Positions 22,875 to 37,311 of a DNA stretch of 64,000 nt are shown piece after piece. The translations under genes were made by a program, and so were the position numbers. Each line of letters begins with the position of its first letter. Position 1 is the stretch's first letter. A model generated the notes under the pieces. It worked only from the letters and a program-made list of their open reading frames with translations. It did no database searches and was not told where the DNA came from. Origin of the DNA: Botryosphaeria dothidea (Eukaryota; Ascomycota; Dothideomycetes; Botryosphaeriales; Botryosphaeriaceae); contig WWBZ02000062.1 of assembly GCA_011503125.2 (NCBI GenBank), forward strand, positions 1,054,001 to 1,118,000, in the 5' to 3' direction.

Positions 22875-24627
22875 TGCAAATAATTCGGAATGTGGGGGAG
22901 TTCTTCTTCAGAGATCAAGTTAGGCAGCAGTTCTGAGACTGAGCGTTGTTGTGCCGCAACAGTGCGGGGCATCGCGGCCGAGTCGACGTCAGACCGCCTG
23001 CTCAATAAAAACCTTAATCGTTTATCAAGACGTTGGTTGCCGCAAGCTCTTTTCTCAACTATTGAAAAATAACTTACTGCAAGTAGAATCACACAATGTT
23101 TAAAGTAAATTAGCGTGTGCATAACGTCGCACGTCCAAGTGAGTTGGTACGCCGCACTTTCCACGCCATATTTCAATGCTCGAAGCCTGATACAGTCAGT
23201 CGATGTTTCGATTCAAGAAGCTAACTACAGCAAGTTTGCGCAGACATCGTCGAGCTAGCTTTGGGCATATTCCAGGAGCTGTGACTGACACATTCGCTGT
23301 CGGGAGGCCATCCTGCCTTCTCTATCATCATTAACTATAGCCTCGACTCGGGGTTCGGAGTGGCGGTGGTTGAGGAGTGGTTATTGGCATAGAACGCCTG
23401 TGATGCAAAGCGGTGAAGGTTAGCTCAGCTGAGTGCAGAAAGAAGACTGCAGCCGCTGTCTTGTGGGCCGACCTCAGCTACATCTTAGACTTGGGACCGA
23501 ACATAATGATTCCAACCAATTTCATGGTCGAGAGATTAGCCGTAGATTAAACATCGTCAGGGTGGCTGACACTGCGGGCCGTTTGCAGGTGCGGTATGAC
23601 GATTTACGACGGAACGCCGGCTTCAAGCAAAACGGCGACTCTCGAGCGGTTCTTGGCTGGAGTTACATCAGCGGGCATGACGAAGGGCACAGCCGTAGTG
23701 TCCCACTTCACAATCTGACCGGTACGCTGCCGCCCTTCTCTTGTATCTCATGACAGCCTCGTCATAGTCATCGATGTTTCTGTGTCACCGGTCCCTTCTG
23801 CCTCGCTCGAATTATGTTGGGTGCCGTTTGCGCAGTTTCGAGTATCCTTTCGGCCGGCATGATACCGGTAGCACGAGCCTCGCAGGTGCCAAAGGTGAGC
23901 ACTGAAGCTGGAAGAATACGAGGCAGCAGCCACAATGGCAAAGAATCCGGGGAATCAAGCATCAGTTGTCGTCGACTTTAGCGGCGAACCAACCTTATTG
24001 TGCCCACCAGCCCCACGGCCAGCCTAACCCGCATCAGGCCTCCAGGACGCCCAACACAGGCGCGCGCGAGCAACCCGCCCGACGAAACGCCACACAGCCC
24101 TCCCTCCGTCCGCCATTACCCACAGATTGACATTGCCCATCTCCACCGACGTGCCACAACGCCAGTCGCACCGCCCGTCACAGGTCACAAGCTCCCACGC
24201 AGCAGCCAGCGAGCCAGCCCGTCCGCCCTCCGCCCATCCCGCCGATCTCGTCGCGTGCTAACGACGGGGAGGGCGGCCTGCGCCACGTCCACGCTATTAT
24301 TTTCTCTTCTCTTGACCTCATTGCTCGGCTCTCCTCAATCACGAAATCCAAGGTCGCCAGGATTGGCTCACAAAGTTGCAGTCCGTACACGCACCCAAAT
24401 CACCGGTCCCAGGGACACACGCATCAGCCCCCGAGCTTGTAACATCGCTGACTTGTCCACAATGCCGTTCTTCCCGAGAAGCCGTTCTACCCGCAGCAGG
24501 CAGCTGAGAAGAAAGAATGCACTGCGCCGTCATGCTGTGTGCCCCAGCCAGCCGCGGCGCACGTCTGTGATCTATCCATAGAAACGTGGCCAGGCAGGAC
24601 CTGTGCTGCTCTGCCACAGCCCTGCTG

Positions 24628-24665
<38 letters not shown>

Positions 24666-26419
24666 GCGAGGCGAGAGGCGAAAAGAACACTCCCACACGC
24701 CTGTGCATGCCTCCCTTTACTCGTCTGGAATTACTTTCTGATCCCTTTGTCGCCAACTTGGCGCATCCCTGGCTGGTGCGCGCCTACCCGCCCTTTCTAG
24801 ACGAATAGTCCAGCGTCGCCCCCCTCCACAAGCAACATTTCTGAGCGGCAACTCGCAGATGCACACCTCGCGCATACCCGTGGCGCATCTTTTGCTCTGT
24901 TCCCCAGAAAAGACGCAGCACAGCCTTTTCGTATCCGACTACTCGTGGCATCCACGTCGAGCAGATCAATCAACCCGATACCCAAACCATGTCTCACAGC
25001 TACCCAGCCCACAGCCACTCCCTTTTTCTCTCGGACCCCCGTAAGACGAACTTTCAGCTCCGAGAATAGTCATCTCCCCACCGTTACACAAAGACACACA
25101 TGAAAATTCATCAACCGTTCGCGTCCACCGTGCCCGCATAATGCTCTTAGACAATAACCAACAGCCCTACTCCCGATAGGGCAGAGGTCGCGGGATCCTC
25201 TTCACCAGTAGTGAGACACCATTGCGCGTCCCAATACTCCGGCGCACACCGCATCAGCGTGTCCCGAACACATTTTAATTTCCATGAGGAAAAGTCAAAA
25301 TGGTGGTTCAGACGAAAGCCAACATAGCAGCCACGACTCATTCCGTGGAATCAAGCCCAGAAAATCTCGATACCTACGTTGTATGCCCCGGTGAGGAATG
25401 CACCAACGAGAAGAGAGGAGCCGAGCAAGCATCTCCCATGCAACCCAGCTGCTTGCTTTCCCCCGCCAAGGAGGAAGCCGTGAGAAAAGAACTGGAAACC
25501 CACATACGTGACCCGTCTCACCAAAAGATGCACACCCACCCAGCCCCCTTTCCCATCATGCACGCACAAACGGCATCCCCGCACTATCACATCATATCCC
25601 GCGCCCTACGGTAGCAACTAAGTTCTCATTGTCAAGAAGAACACACATTATTGGTTTTGTGACAGGATAATTATTATGTATGGTCTTTCTTTCAACCACG
25701 TTATAGACCATGAAAAGCGTTACATCCCAACCCAGGCATCCTCCTGCCTTACTCAGTACAGTTCCCTTTGAATGAGAAAATAAACTTATTTTGTTTCCGC
25801 TTGGGCAAGGCATTTCCTGCTGCGACGGCTGTTTCTTCTCCAACTATCCCTCACTTCCTTATCAGTCAGCTCGAAAAAAAAAGAAAAAGGTAACAAGAAG
25901 GAAGAACCCATTCCCCCCACTCGTTCCTTTTGAATCTCTGTTTCCCACAACACCGCCAAGAAAGGAGAGGAGAGAGATGTGAAGAAAATGCTAGTCGCAC
26001 CCCAAGGGATTTCGCTAGCTGTTTGGGTATCTGTAACAACGTATAGAATCAGTTCCCTTCTTCCGGACTGATGAAGACGATATGAATCTTCTAGCCATCT
26101 TGGGATCTTTTTTTTGCTGTTGCTGAAAAATGATAAAATGCCGGAGACCTCTTTTTCCCATGTGTCCCGGTTGATGCTGTTGTATTGGTGGAAGGCCGTC
26201 GAAGGACCTCCACCGGCGCAAGCATACGCCCATTCCGCTATGCCATAAGAGACAAAATTCCTGAACGCCTCCATGCTTTATGCAGTGAAATAAGAAAAAA
26301 CTACCCTCCGAATACTCCTCGAGGGCGCGCTCTCGAGGGAAAAACGCCTGGAGCACCGTGTGCTGTACCGCAATTGAACCAGAACCAAAATCACATCGCT
26401 TCTCTTTCCTCGTCCGGCT
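22875..26419. other. 3.5-kb gene-poor stretch
   Basis: Contains a (GA) microsatellite at 24631-24664 and C/T-rich DNA from 24.0 to 25.3 kb that looks like promoter or untranslated sequence. Open frames at 24000-24581, 25300-25614 and 25786-26274 lack recognisable domains and are probably chance or UTR. The last kilobase is probably the acyltransferase 3' region. No intact gene found. Confidence 0.45.
24631..24664. repeat. (GA)17 dinucleotide microsatellite
   Basis: Uninterrupted GA dinucleotides over 34 bases, directly followed by an imperfect GA-rich tail. It is not in a gene I can support. Confidence 0.95.
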
Positions 26420-27835
26420 TTAGACAAGCGGAATGTTCTTCTCTTCCTCCTCGAATACGAACTTCTCCAACCTTTGCGTCAGCTGCGCGCAGTAGTTGTC
26501 GACGTAAGTGGTCCAGAAGTGCGCGCAAGTGTACACAATGACGATCCAGATAGGAATGGCGATGGCGAAGCCGAGCGTGCCAGGGCGCTGCAGCCAGTTG
26601 CCGATGATGACACCCTCCTCGTTGCGAACCTCCTCGAAGGGCTCGCCGGTGATGCCGTAGAGCATCCAGATCAAAACCGTCCTGAGGAGCGTGCCGTGGA
26701 TGAGGTAGACAGCAAAGCTGTTGCGGCCGAGCCACATGAAGTACCTGTTCGACAGGAGATCCTTGGCGCCAGACGAGAAAATGATTCCGATAATGATGAT
26801 GTCGAGCCCAAGAGCGCTGTAGCGGCGGGGTGTGTCGGAGCCCTCGGGGAACAACCACTGGGCGGTCTCCATAAGCTGGCGGGACCAGGTGAGCCACTCC
26901 GGGCCATCAGCAGGGTAGGAAGCTAGATAAAGGCCGAAGATGATGAAGAACGGAGAGACCATGTTGAGAGTGAAGCGGTTGTTAGCCATGAAGGCCTGGG
27001 CGGACGGGTGGAGAGAAAGGTCGCAAAGCAGCATGGCAAAGTACAGCTGCTGCGCAAAAGTTTCTATATCCTTCATTAGTATCAAGAGGATTCCAATTCA
27101 ACCATCTGCGAGTTATCTTACCGATGAGATCATGGCTGTCCTGGAAGAAGTAGCAGAACATAATTGCGTATGTGATGACGCGGTACTTGTACTTCATGAA
27201 GATGGTGGCAGCCAGACCGACGTAAGCAAGCATGGACTCCTTCAACAGCGGCAGCATGGCCCACTGGTGATCGTCAAACGGCATGTAACCGTTGGTCCAA
27301 ACGGAGCGAAAGGCGTTCCAGAGATCGACGAAGGCACCGTAGAGCGAGTCAGCAGCCTGCGGGCTGGCCTCACGAAGCCAGACTTCATCCGTACGGTGGG
27401 CGACGTGGAAGGCGCCGAATTGGGCCAGCAGCCAAGCAATAATCATTGCGATGGTGGAAGGGAGTACGAGCCTGGGAATGCGACGGAAGGCACTCTTGGC
27501 GATGGAAGTGAGGGCGTCGGAGTGCTGGCCGGCCCTGGCCTGCCGGAGCGGCTTCAAGGCGCACACGAATCCAGTGAGGAAGCCGAAGATGGTGACTCCA
27601 ATACGGCCCTGGGGAATGATGCGGAAAATAGGCATCTGCCATAGTATGGGAGCGACTCCCTCTCCATCAGAGGCGAGAAAGGCCCGGAAGTAGAATGCAC
27701 GGGTTAGATGGGTCATAATGACACTGACCGAGGCAATGCCTCGCAGGCCCTGCGCGAGTGTGAGTGGCAATGCGGTGGGAACGAGCAGACCTGGACACGT
27801 ACCTCAACCCACTTCACGTTCTTTTCGTTGCCCAT
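26420..27835 (-). CDS. Acyltransferase-3 family multi-pass membrane protein
   Basis: Exons 27835-27803, 27749-27122 and 27063-26420 give 434 residues. The tiny first exon (MGNEKNVKWVE) joins GLRGIASVSVIMTHLTRAF, rebuilding the family's N-terminal signature of Gly-Leu-Arg-Gly followed by a membrane helix with a conserved His. Several further hydrophobic segments follow (for example RLVLPSTIAMIIAWLLAQF, LGLDIIIIGIIF, LGFAIAIPIWIVIVYTCAHF), with a LGRNSFAVYLIHG motif typical of OafA/NolL-type acyltransferases. These move acyl groups from a donor onto sugars or small molecules at a membrane. The substrate is unknown. No clustered biosynthetic partner is visible nearby. Confidence 0.85.
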
Positions 27836-30800
27836 AGTTGGTAATTAGTGCTCATCCAGTGAGGCGGTGGGAGATATGGGGTGGTAGGGCGGCGGCGGCG
27901 ACGGCAGCAGCCAGAAACGGCGAGGACGAGCGTGACAAAGAAGGCGAGGCGCGAAGCCTGTCGTGGTGGTGGTGGTGCTTTCGGGCGTGGGCAGCGCGCA
28001 AACAAAAGGCGAAGAATGCAGCAGGACCACTAACCACGGATAATTGACGAGGTCAGCGGTAAGTTATGTAGGAGGTGTCAAAGCAGGCTGGACATGGATG
28101 GAGACGAGGGATCAGCGGCTCGTGTCAGGATGGGTCGGCACAGCGATGCCGCAGAGGCTGCTCCTTATTCTCTTGGCGGAGTCTTGGCTCGGGGGCAGAA
28201 GGGAGCCCTTACTGAGGCGCGTGTGGTCGCACTGACGGCGGGATGATGTGCTGGAATACCGTTGGCAGAGGCGATCGGATGTGGCGCACGCCCGGACTGC
28301 AAAGGAAAAGAGCGGAAGATAACGCGCCCAAAAGAAGGCGTTTCACGTAAAGAAGCACCGGCAGAGCCGCGAAGCGCGCAGCGTTCCCCTTTTTCTACTC
28401 TGTCTCTTGCCCATCCGAGCGAGCGCCGGTCCTAGGTGCGGATTGCCTGCCCTGCGCGGGCCTGAGGCCAGCGCTGGGATGAGCAGAGTGCAGCACGCAA
28501 AGCATGGGGGAATCACACGCCATACTCGCTAAGCCCAAAGCGGCGCCGCTGGTCCGTGGCTTGAACCGCTCTCTAGGGGCGCGCGCCTCGCCTGCGCCAG
28601 AGCCATCATGCTTGGCGGGCGCTGGCAGGAAAGGCCTGACGGCGGAGACGCGCGGAGCCAAGGCAGCGAGTGTTGCGGACGGCAGTACCAGCCTGCCTGT
28701 GAGCTTCGGTATGCTGGGCGCTTGGGAGCTCTTGGCTACGAGATTTCGTTTCTGGAGGGCGGCGACATGTCGCGGCTGGCGGTTTTGGGACGCTGTCCGC
28801 CGCATCCACGAGGGCCAAGAAAAGCGCCGACACAGCCGGCGCTGCTTCAGGGGGCCTGTGCCGGCATCGTGGATCAGCAGCTCTTCAATAGGCATGGCGC
28901 CACAGGGGGCCAGCCTGGACGTGGACGGCCGCCGGCGATGGCCACGGCCACGGCTACGGAGGCGGACAGAGACGCACGGGGGTACCGCAGCTGTGGCGGC
29001 GCACAGCCAGTTCTGGCTATGACGACAGTGGACGGCGTTCGATGACGGCGGCTGTGGGGGAGCAGAGGAATCCAGACGCACGTTGCCAGCTGTGCGTCCA
29101 TCGGGCCGTTGACTGGCTGGCGGGCTTGACGTCGAGCTGCACGTGAGCGCCACCTGTGAGGCTCGCGTTAAGCTCAAGGCCCCTTTGGCGGCGGCTGATG
29201 GGGTGTCGGATGGCGGTTCGCCCTGCGCGCCTCTGCCTGTTGCCCCGCTGCGACGAGCGCAGCGCACAGCGAGCGGCGTGCAACGGCAGACACACCGAAT
29301 CACCACGATCGGCGGTGCGATGCCCGCATTGCGCTGGGTCCCGCGGAGGGTTTTGGGCTTGCCAAGGCCAAGCTTGGCTGCCGGATTCCCGACGAGCGGC
29401 GTCGCCGCAGAGCGCCCGTCAGCCGCCATTCCCACGCGCCCGCAGCACTGCTCATCAGGAACGCGAAGCCTTTGGGTCTTGTCTAGCGCGCATGCATTCT
29501 GAGGCTCAATCAAATCAAGCCCCAAGGCCGCCGGTCCTTGGGATGCCTATGCATCGTGCGAAGCGGGAAGCGGAAAATGAAGGGCAATGGCGAGGCAGCC
29601 GGAGTCTTCCCGCCCAAGAAGGCGTTCCATGCCTCGCTATCTCTGTCCCCACGAGCCGAGCTGCTTCTCCCAGCCTAATCAACACAAGCCGTACGCCACG
29701 ACCACACCCATTCAGGCGCTCGCGTGGGATCACTGCCTGTGCCTCCGCCCAATCCTGGGGAAGCACCCATGGTGACGCGTCCCATCCGACCTCTTTCAAA
29801 TTGCACTGCTCCAGAGAACCGGCTGGCGCACAACCTGACAAGCGGCCCCTATCCTGGCGACCTTCCCGTTTCTTGTCTGAAGGCAATTGCGACATCACCA
29901 CACGTCTCTGCCTCCGTCCACTCAGCTTATCGTCAGCTCTCCTTCCCGTTGTCTGCACCTTTTACCGCTCGTATCCGCCTATCTGTAAGCATGACGCTGT
30001 TCGCGGATCCCAATCCTGCGGAAGCTTGCAAGCGAGCGCCACCGCGGAAATTCTACGGCTTGGCGGCTATACTCGTACAATTGAGCTTGGCGGTGGCCTG
30101 TGGGTCGAAACGCTCTCCCCGGAATGGTCACTCAGCCCTGCCTGTGCTGTGCCGATGACCCGGTTGGCACTACCATGCGCTGCTTTCTTTGGCCCGTTAC
30201 ATGAGCTCCATATTATTTCCGTACTTTATCTACTACCAGCGAACCAGGAGGCCTGCTCTATTCCCTGGATATGGAGATGCTGGCCTGTGTGCCAACATTC
30301 TCGTAATCTGGGGCGCTGGGAGATTGGCTACTTTTTATATCGTCGGGAATATCTGCCTCCCTTCCCGCACGGCCAGCTCGGACTTACGACCATGAGCCGG
30401 CCTTCAAGGCTTGATCTGCCGTCGTACGGTGGCCTGAAAACTTCCGTGTTCGTTCTCGGTTATGCATTCATCCTGATGGTTGTACATGCAGGTAGTTGTT
30501 GTCAAGGGATGCAAACAGGCAAACAACATCGACTTGGCAGAACAGCATGTTTCGCACGGCACCGTCTTCCGTCTTGACCTTGTACAGTCTTTCTCGGCGG
30601 TTCCGGAACGGTCCGCGTGCAGAAGGGAATGGTCCTCGCCATGAGCTACGTTCACAGGGAAAGCGGGCTGTGTTATTACCAGAACGGCATCCTGCTTGTC
30701 TCCCAGCCGTTGCCTTCATGGTTGCAAATTGCAATTCGAGCAGTGCGCAGACCAACAGGGTCGCATCCCCGCACTCCCAAGATGACGTACGGGTCGTCCC

Positions 30801-31009
30801 GCAGCACACAAGCAAACGCTTTCGCTCGACTGAAACAATCACGACACTCACACACGACATCACGAAATCGGTCCAACCATTTCTTTGAAACGCAGCTCAT
30901 AGCTTGAAACGCTACTTTCGACTGATCAAACTCACTTCACCAAATTTCGCCGAGCCTGCCCAAAGCCGCATAGCCGCGATCCTAGTTCGAAACCGTTTCC
31001 TCCCGCAAT
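27836..31009. other. 3.2-kb GC-rich stretch with long overlapping frames
   Basis: A reverse frame of 376 codons (28395-29525) and a forward frame of 473 codons (29156-30577) overlap. Their translations are Arg/Ser/Ala/Pro-rich, with no domain, signal or splice pattern, and I do not call them genes. The last 400 bases are presumably the SDR promoter. Confidence 0.45.
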
Positions 31010-32159
<1,150 letters not shown>

Positions 32160-34443
32160 GTGAGTGGCGTTGATAAGGTTTACAGGTTAAAGGCAACATG
32201 TGGACGATATTCCGGTCAGTTTATCAGGTGAGCCGAGGCACTGAGGGGGTTATTGTTTGAAATGGTGGAGGTAAGAGCCTGTTCAGACATGCTTTAAGTT
32301 TCGCACTATGTAAGTGTCTGGGGTCTAGATGTGGGAAGTCCAGTCTGTCTGCGATGCTCTTCGGTCTTGTCACGTATGTACTACGCAATCTCGAGTCTAT
32401 TTTTTTTTTTTATGGTTTCTGATCCCTCTGCTCATGCTTCATGTCTACATTCGATCGCCCTCCGCTGACCCACCTCGTCAGAATTCAATCATCGCTCCAT
32501 GCGCTCACTAGGCTTTGCAGGACCCCGTGCCCGTGCCCTCTTCTCGAACGATACCGCATAAAAAGAGAACCGCCATCTCTATAATCCCTTCGTGTGCAGC
32601 TACTGGAGAGCGAGCAAGCAAATGCTTCCAGTCCGGAACTGTGTTCCGTTGAGATCACTAGAGACAAGGCATACGAGATTGTCCGCATCCTACGTTATTT
32701 TGCGCCCAGGCCACCTTGCCTCTCTTGTACACGTTTAGTCTTGCTGCATTCGGAGCTTCGGTGTACGAGACGAGCAACCGTAGTAGACACTGGTGAGCGT
32801 AGGCATGACAACAATAATGATGATAGTCCTCAGCCTACAATAATGCTAAGCGCGACCACGGTCTTCGCTTCCTTGGCGAGCGGCCTTGCTTGAGCTTCAG
32901 GACATCGTGTCGGAAAACACCTGTCCCAAGTGGTTTCAACGATTCGCTCCAAGCAACTCGGAGAATCACGTTTACACTGAATCGAATAGATAAGCGCTGC
33001 TGCAACCCAAGTCAGGAGCAGCACATCGTCGCTCTTTTAAGCAGTGGACAGAGCTCGGTGGTGGGCCGCGGCCCCCTGCGCGCCCGGATATCTCCAGTCT
33101 CGCCAATCGTCAGCTGCTCTTCGGACCGCGTGCTTGGTACACATTTCCCCAGACTCTGCGAGTGGTCAGGCGCTGGGCCCGGATTGCGATCCCCATTATT
33201 GGGTCGCCCTACGCTTGGATCCCTGTGGTGATTCAGAGGCATCTGACTTGTCGGATGGTGTGCTGGAGATAGTTCGCGAGCTATTGTACAGCGGTGAGTC
33301 AGGTGTGAGAGGTGGTCTGCCGCTTATGGAGCCGGAATTGAGTCTTAGCGTTCTCAAAGCTGGGGTCTTCGCTAAGTCTACGATATTGTGGACACCCTGC
33401 TAAGAGTTCGGATGGATTCCATCACCCAGTGGCACGACAAATATCTACAAAAGAGCGATTATCCTCGGTACTCTTGTTTTTCCTTGGGAAGGGGCGGTCA
33501 TAATGGTAAGCACTTTGCTTCGGAATCTTTCTTGGTCTTCTTTCGTTGCCAATATTTAAAGCAAACCATTCTCCTCGTTCTCAGCAGATGACGCTTTTGG
33601 AAATTTTTCAACAACGCAGCACACCAGGAATTCTCACAAATCTGCTCATCTAAACTATCAACAGATTGAAGACAGGGAAACATGTAGCAAGTAAGAATGA
33701 GATGAGACTCAACAGCGTTTGAGAACCCCACATTCATGGTGCTTCGTAGTCCAAGCCTGCAACACAATTGATTGCCCGCTCTTGATGAAATATCCCGCAA
33801 CCCTTCTACTCTTCATGTATACCATCAATGCTTTCCCCACAATCATGGCATATCTCGCTCCCATTCCAACGGCGCTTAGTGATGGCATCTTTTCTCAATT
33901 GAGGACCAAATATCTGCGCAACTTGAACCTTGACGAGCCGTCGCCTACGAGGCTCTTCGGAGCTGCACTCATATCAATCTCTCCAGTGGTGGGTATGGAA
34001 CTGCGCTGAGGACATTCCCGGGTCGAAACTGGGTCCGTTCTGATTCTTCCGCAGCAGGGAATCTACCGTAGGGATAGCAGTATACGATGGCAATTGAATT
34101 GTTACAGAGACGGTATTTCGAAGATTCAGGAAAGTTATTCCAGAGGCCAGAGAGACTTTCAAACCCCGTACTTTGCCTTATTATAAACGTGTGCTTGATG
34201 GCTCGACGATGTATTCAGAATGTTAGTATCCCGAGCCTCAATCAAGAGCATTTAAACTTCGTCGAGGTTAAGTTTTCTTCGGGCTGTTGGGGCCGAACGT
34301 GGATGGAAAGCGGTGGGTTCGGAAGCGGGAAACCGCGCGCCCTTTGACAAGCTGGACAAATCTTGCCGAGACAGTGTCGCCGCAAAATTCATCAACCACC
34401 CGAACTCCATTCAATTCAATCATTCAATCATTTCATCACCAAA
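32160..34443. other. 2.3-kb gene-poor stretch
   Basis: Includes a T-rich run near 32400 and the promoter of the serine dehydratase gene at its right end. Apart from one weak small frame at 33785-34009, nothing recognisable. Confidence 0.45.
33785..34009 (+). CDS. Possible small secreted protein
   Basis: A 74-codon frame whose start resembles a signal peptide (MKYPATLLLFMYTINAFPT). The remainder has no cysteines and no known motif. Support is limited to this hydrophobic start, so chance is likely. Confidence 0.15.
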   Translation: MKYPATLLLFMYTINAFPTIMAYLAPIPTALSDGIFSQLRTKYLRNLNLDEPSPTRLFGAALISISPVVGMELR

Positions 34444-35726
34444 ATGACTGTGTCTGAAATCCATCAGTTGCCCACCGACCAGCAATTGCCGACAGACCGC
34501 CGGCCATGGCGAAGCACTCCGCTCGTCGAATCCGTCGCCCTATCTAAAGCGGCGGGCTGGTACATTCATCACTCCCACAGCCCACCTCATCAGCCCGCTA
34601 AATCCCAGAAGCAGAGTCTTCCTCAAGCTCGAGAACCTCCAACCTGCTGGCTCTTTCAAGTCCCGGTAACTCGTCCATCTGCAATCCCTCCTGCCTTCCC
34701 TCCCCCCCCTCCCCCCCAACCACGTGACTCCACCGCCGACCCACCCTCGAAAGAAACAAAACTAACAACCACTTCCAGAGGCATCGGCAACTACATGACC
34801 CAGCGCCTCCTCGAGCACCCCTCGCCCGCCAACATCCACTTCTACTCCTCCTCCGGCGGCAACGCCGGCCTGGCCTGCGTACGTTTCCCCCCTCTCTCCC
34901 AATCCGCCCAACCGTCACCAAAATCGACTAAAACCCAAACAAGGTCCACGCCGCCAACACCCTGGGCCGCCCCTCCACCATCGTCGTCCCCCTCTCGACC
35001 AAGCCCCTCATGATCGCCAAGCTCCGCGCCGCCGGCGCCCGCGATGTCGTCCAGATCGGCGCCACCTGGGCCGACGCCGACCGGCACCTGCGCGACGTCC
35101 TCCTCAAAGCGGACGGGGCGGGCGTGTACGTCCCGCCGTTCGACCACCCGGACGTCTGGACGGGGAACGCGGGGATCGTGGGGGAGGTGCGGGGGCAGCT
35201 GGAAGGGGAGGGGGTGGCCGAGGGGAGGCCGGCGGCGGTGGTGTGCAGCGTCGGCGGCGGAGGTTTGTTCAATGGGGTTTGCGAGGGGGCTGAGCAGCTT
35301 GGGTGGTTTGGGAGGGGGGCCAGGGTGGTGGCGGTGGAGACGAAGGGGGCGGAGAGTCTGGCGAGGAGTGTGGAGATGGGGGAGTTGGTCACCCTGCCGG
35401 GGATTACCAGTTTGGCCACGAGCTTGGGCGCGACGAGGGTGAGTGAGCAGGCGTTGTTGAATGGGCTGAAGGAGGGGGTGAGGACGGCCGTGCTGAGTGA
35501 TGGTGAGGCGGCGATGGGCTGCTTGAGGCTGGCGGATGAGGAGAGGCTGCTGGTTGAACTGGCTTGCGGTGTGAGTGCCGCGCTGTGTTTCGGAGGGAGA
35601 TTGGAGCAGGCGGTGGGAAGGAAACTGGATAAGGAGGAGGCAGTGGTGATTGTGGTTTGCGGTGGGAGCAATGTCACGGTTGAGATGCTAGCGCAGTGGC
35701 GGAACGAGTTTGGAGATGTGGAGTAA
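34444..35726 (+). CDS. L-serine/threonine dehydratase (PLP fold type II)
   Basis: Pyridoxal-phosphate enzyme that deaminates serine (and often threonine) to the 2-oxo acid. Exons 34444-34559, 34612-34665, 34779-34878 and 34944-35726 give 350 residues, typical for the fungal/animal SDS type. PLP Lys56 lies in PAGSFKSRG, the phosphate-binding loop is SSSGGNAG (80-87), and a glycine loop GGGGLFNG holds the cofactor in the large domain. The first acceptor is AAG at 34609-34611, chosen because it gives GCRVFLKLENLQPAG; the nearby CAG would create a stop. The last exon is very GC-rich. Cytosolic or mitochondrial location is not evident. Confidence 0.93.
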
Positions 35727-36525
35727 CAGAAAGGGCATAGTGTTGCAAAGACATAGCTGCCTTTCCGGTTTTCACTATCTCCATTATTTCCACACTAGAT
35801 TTCAACACTCTATAGACGGAAAATAGATGATATTGTATGTTGTCATAATAGCGGGTACCAAGGCTTTAAAGGCTGTCTTCTTTGCGGCTTATATCGAATG
35901 CTACAAATATTGACTGTCATCATCAGCTGAACTGACAATGAACACAAATCGAGTGAATCTCATTATTATTAAAAGTTCATGTTGTAAATAGAGTGGAGTG
36001 AAGTGGATACAATAAGATTAAGCTGATTATGCAAGCCTACTGAACGGCAAGTAACGGACAGCCAAGGAAACAGTAGTAGCATGTTGACGTTCAGGAGAAC
36101 GGATTGCGAGTGATTTCCCACGGGAGATCACTGATGGTAATAGTAGGCATGTAATTTAAGCATATTTTAGTGACTTTTGGCATCAGATCTGCTGACTGAC
36201 CTCGCTCTCCGGCTCGGAGTCTTGCCTGGAAGTAACGAGGGCTATTTCATATCAAGTGTGAAAAATAATTCCCTTAGGCTTGATGACGGCCATTGAAAGA
36301 AGACAGCGTCATATGGTTGTGCCATTAAAGGTGCCACGGCAGGGCTATTTTCTTTTTCGCCAAGTGGGAAGCCTTCACAGACTGTGGCTTCCCTCCCTCA
36401 TGAGCTGATAATCAAAATGATCAAACGATGTTGAGCAGCTATCATTGGCAAAGGCTGTGTCCAAGGTCAAGTCTCAATGTTTTCAAACCGATCACTGTCG
36501 TTTAGAAAACTGCTGTGGATCTCTA

Positions 36526-37259
36526 CTAGATGATCGAGGAGAAGCTAGCAACGCAGAGTCGGCAGTCTTTTGGTGAGATGGGAATATCGACAAGCTGCTG
36601 GCAATGTTGTACCCCGAAATTATCCGATAGGACCGTTGTACTTGAGGATATACACGGTGGCAGAAGACCTGTCAGGCGTTCTTGGGAACTGATTGAGTAG
36701 GCAGGTTCAGCAGTGATCCAGCTTTGTGGTGGGATTATCACCTCGCAATAGAAGAGAGTCGTGGAAGACCTCAACAATATGGTTTTCAACTTCCAGATTA
36801 GCATGAATCCATCAAATGAGAGGACCAAAACCACAAGCATGAACTGGTAGCTCTGTTGGAATCCACTGGGTCCAACACTCCGATCCTCAGAGCGTATCTT
36901 TGAAGCCTTCCTCAAGATTCCTCGAATCTTTTGTTTTCAAGGTGAATACGGTGTTCAGCTCTTCAAATCAATATCCAATGATTCTGCTTACCCTCATCCC
37001 TAGAAAACCCATTTCCTGAGCACTCAGACTTGATGCTGATAGAGTAGCCCAATAGAATCAAATTGATATTATCTGGGCAAACGGTAAACGCGCGGAAGAC
37101 AGCAAGCGGCCGCAGTTTTCCGGGACGTACTCCATCAAAAGTCGAATGTTTTTGGCCTCTTATGAGCGCTATCCCTAAAGAACGGATAAATTCCAATCTT
37201 GGACAGCCGCCATATGTGATTAATATGCTCTTCAAGACCACGGCCTCCACGTGAAGCAA
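36526..37259 (-). CDS. Weak candidate: two-exon hydrophobic protein or gene remnant
   Basis: Two reverse frames, 37259 to about 36992 and 36926 to 36526, can be joined through GTAAGC and a downstream AG to one continuous frame. The first has an orderly stretch (GVRPGKLRPLAVFRAFTV), the second a membrane-like segment (YQFMLVVLVLSFDGFMLIW). I recognise no family, and the start is uncertain. It could be a fragment of a larger decayed membrane-protein gene. Confidence 0.2.
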
Positions 37260-37284
37260 CTTTGAACCCTCAGCTGCAGTACCA

Positions 37285-37311
37285 CCCCCCCCCCCCCCCC
37301 CCCCCCCCCCC
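37285..37311. repeat. Poly-C homopolymer, 27 bases
   Basis: A pure cytosine run in otherwise AT-rich intergenic DNA. Length is likely unstable and may be misassembled. Confidence 0.9.

Noticed and set aside
24000..24581. 193-codon forward frame
   Set aside because: Pro/Thr/Arg low complexity, no splice structure, in CT-rich promoter-like DNA.
25786..26274. 162-codon reverse frame downstream of the acyltransferase
   Set aside because: No recognisable content; overlaps the probable 3' UTR.
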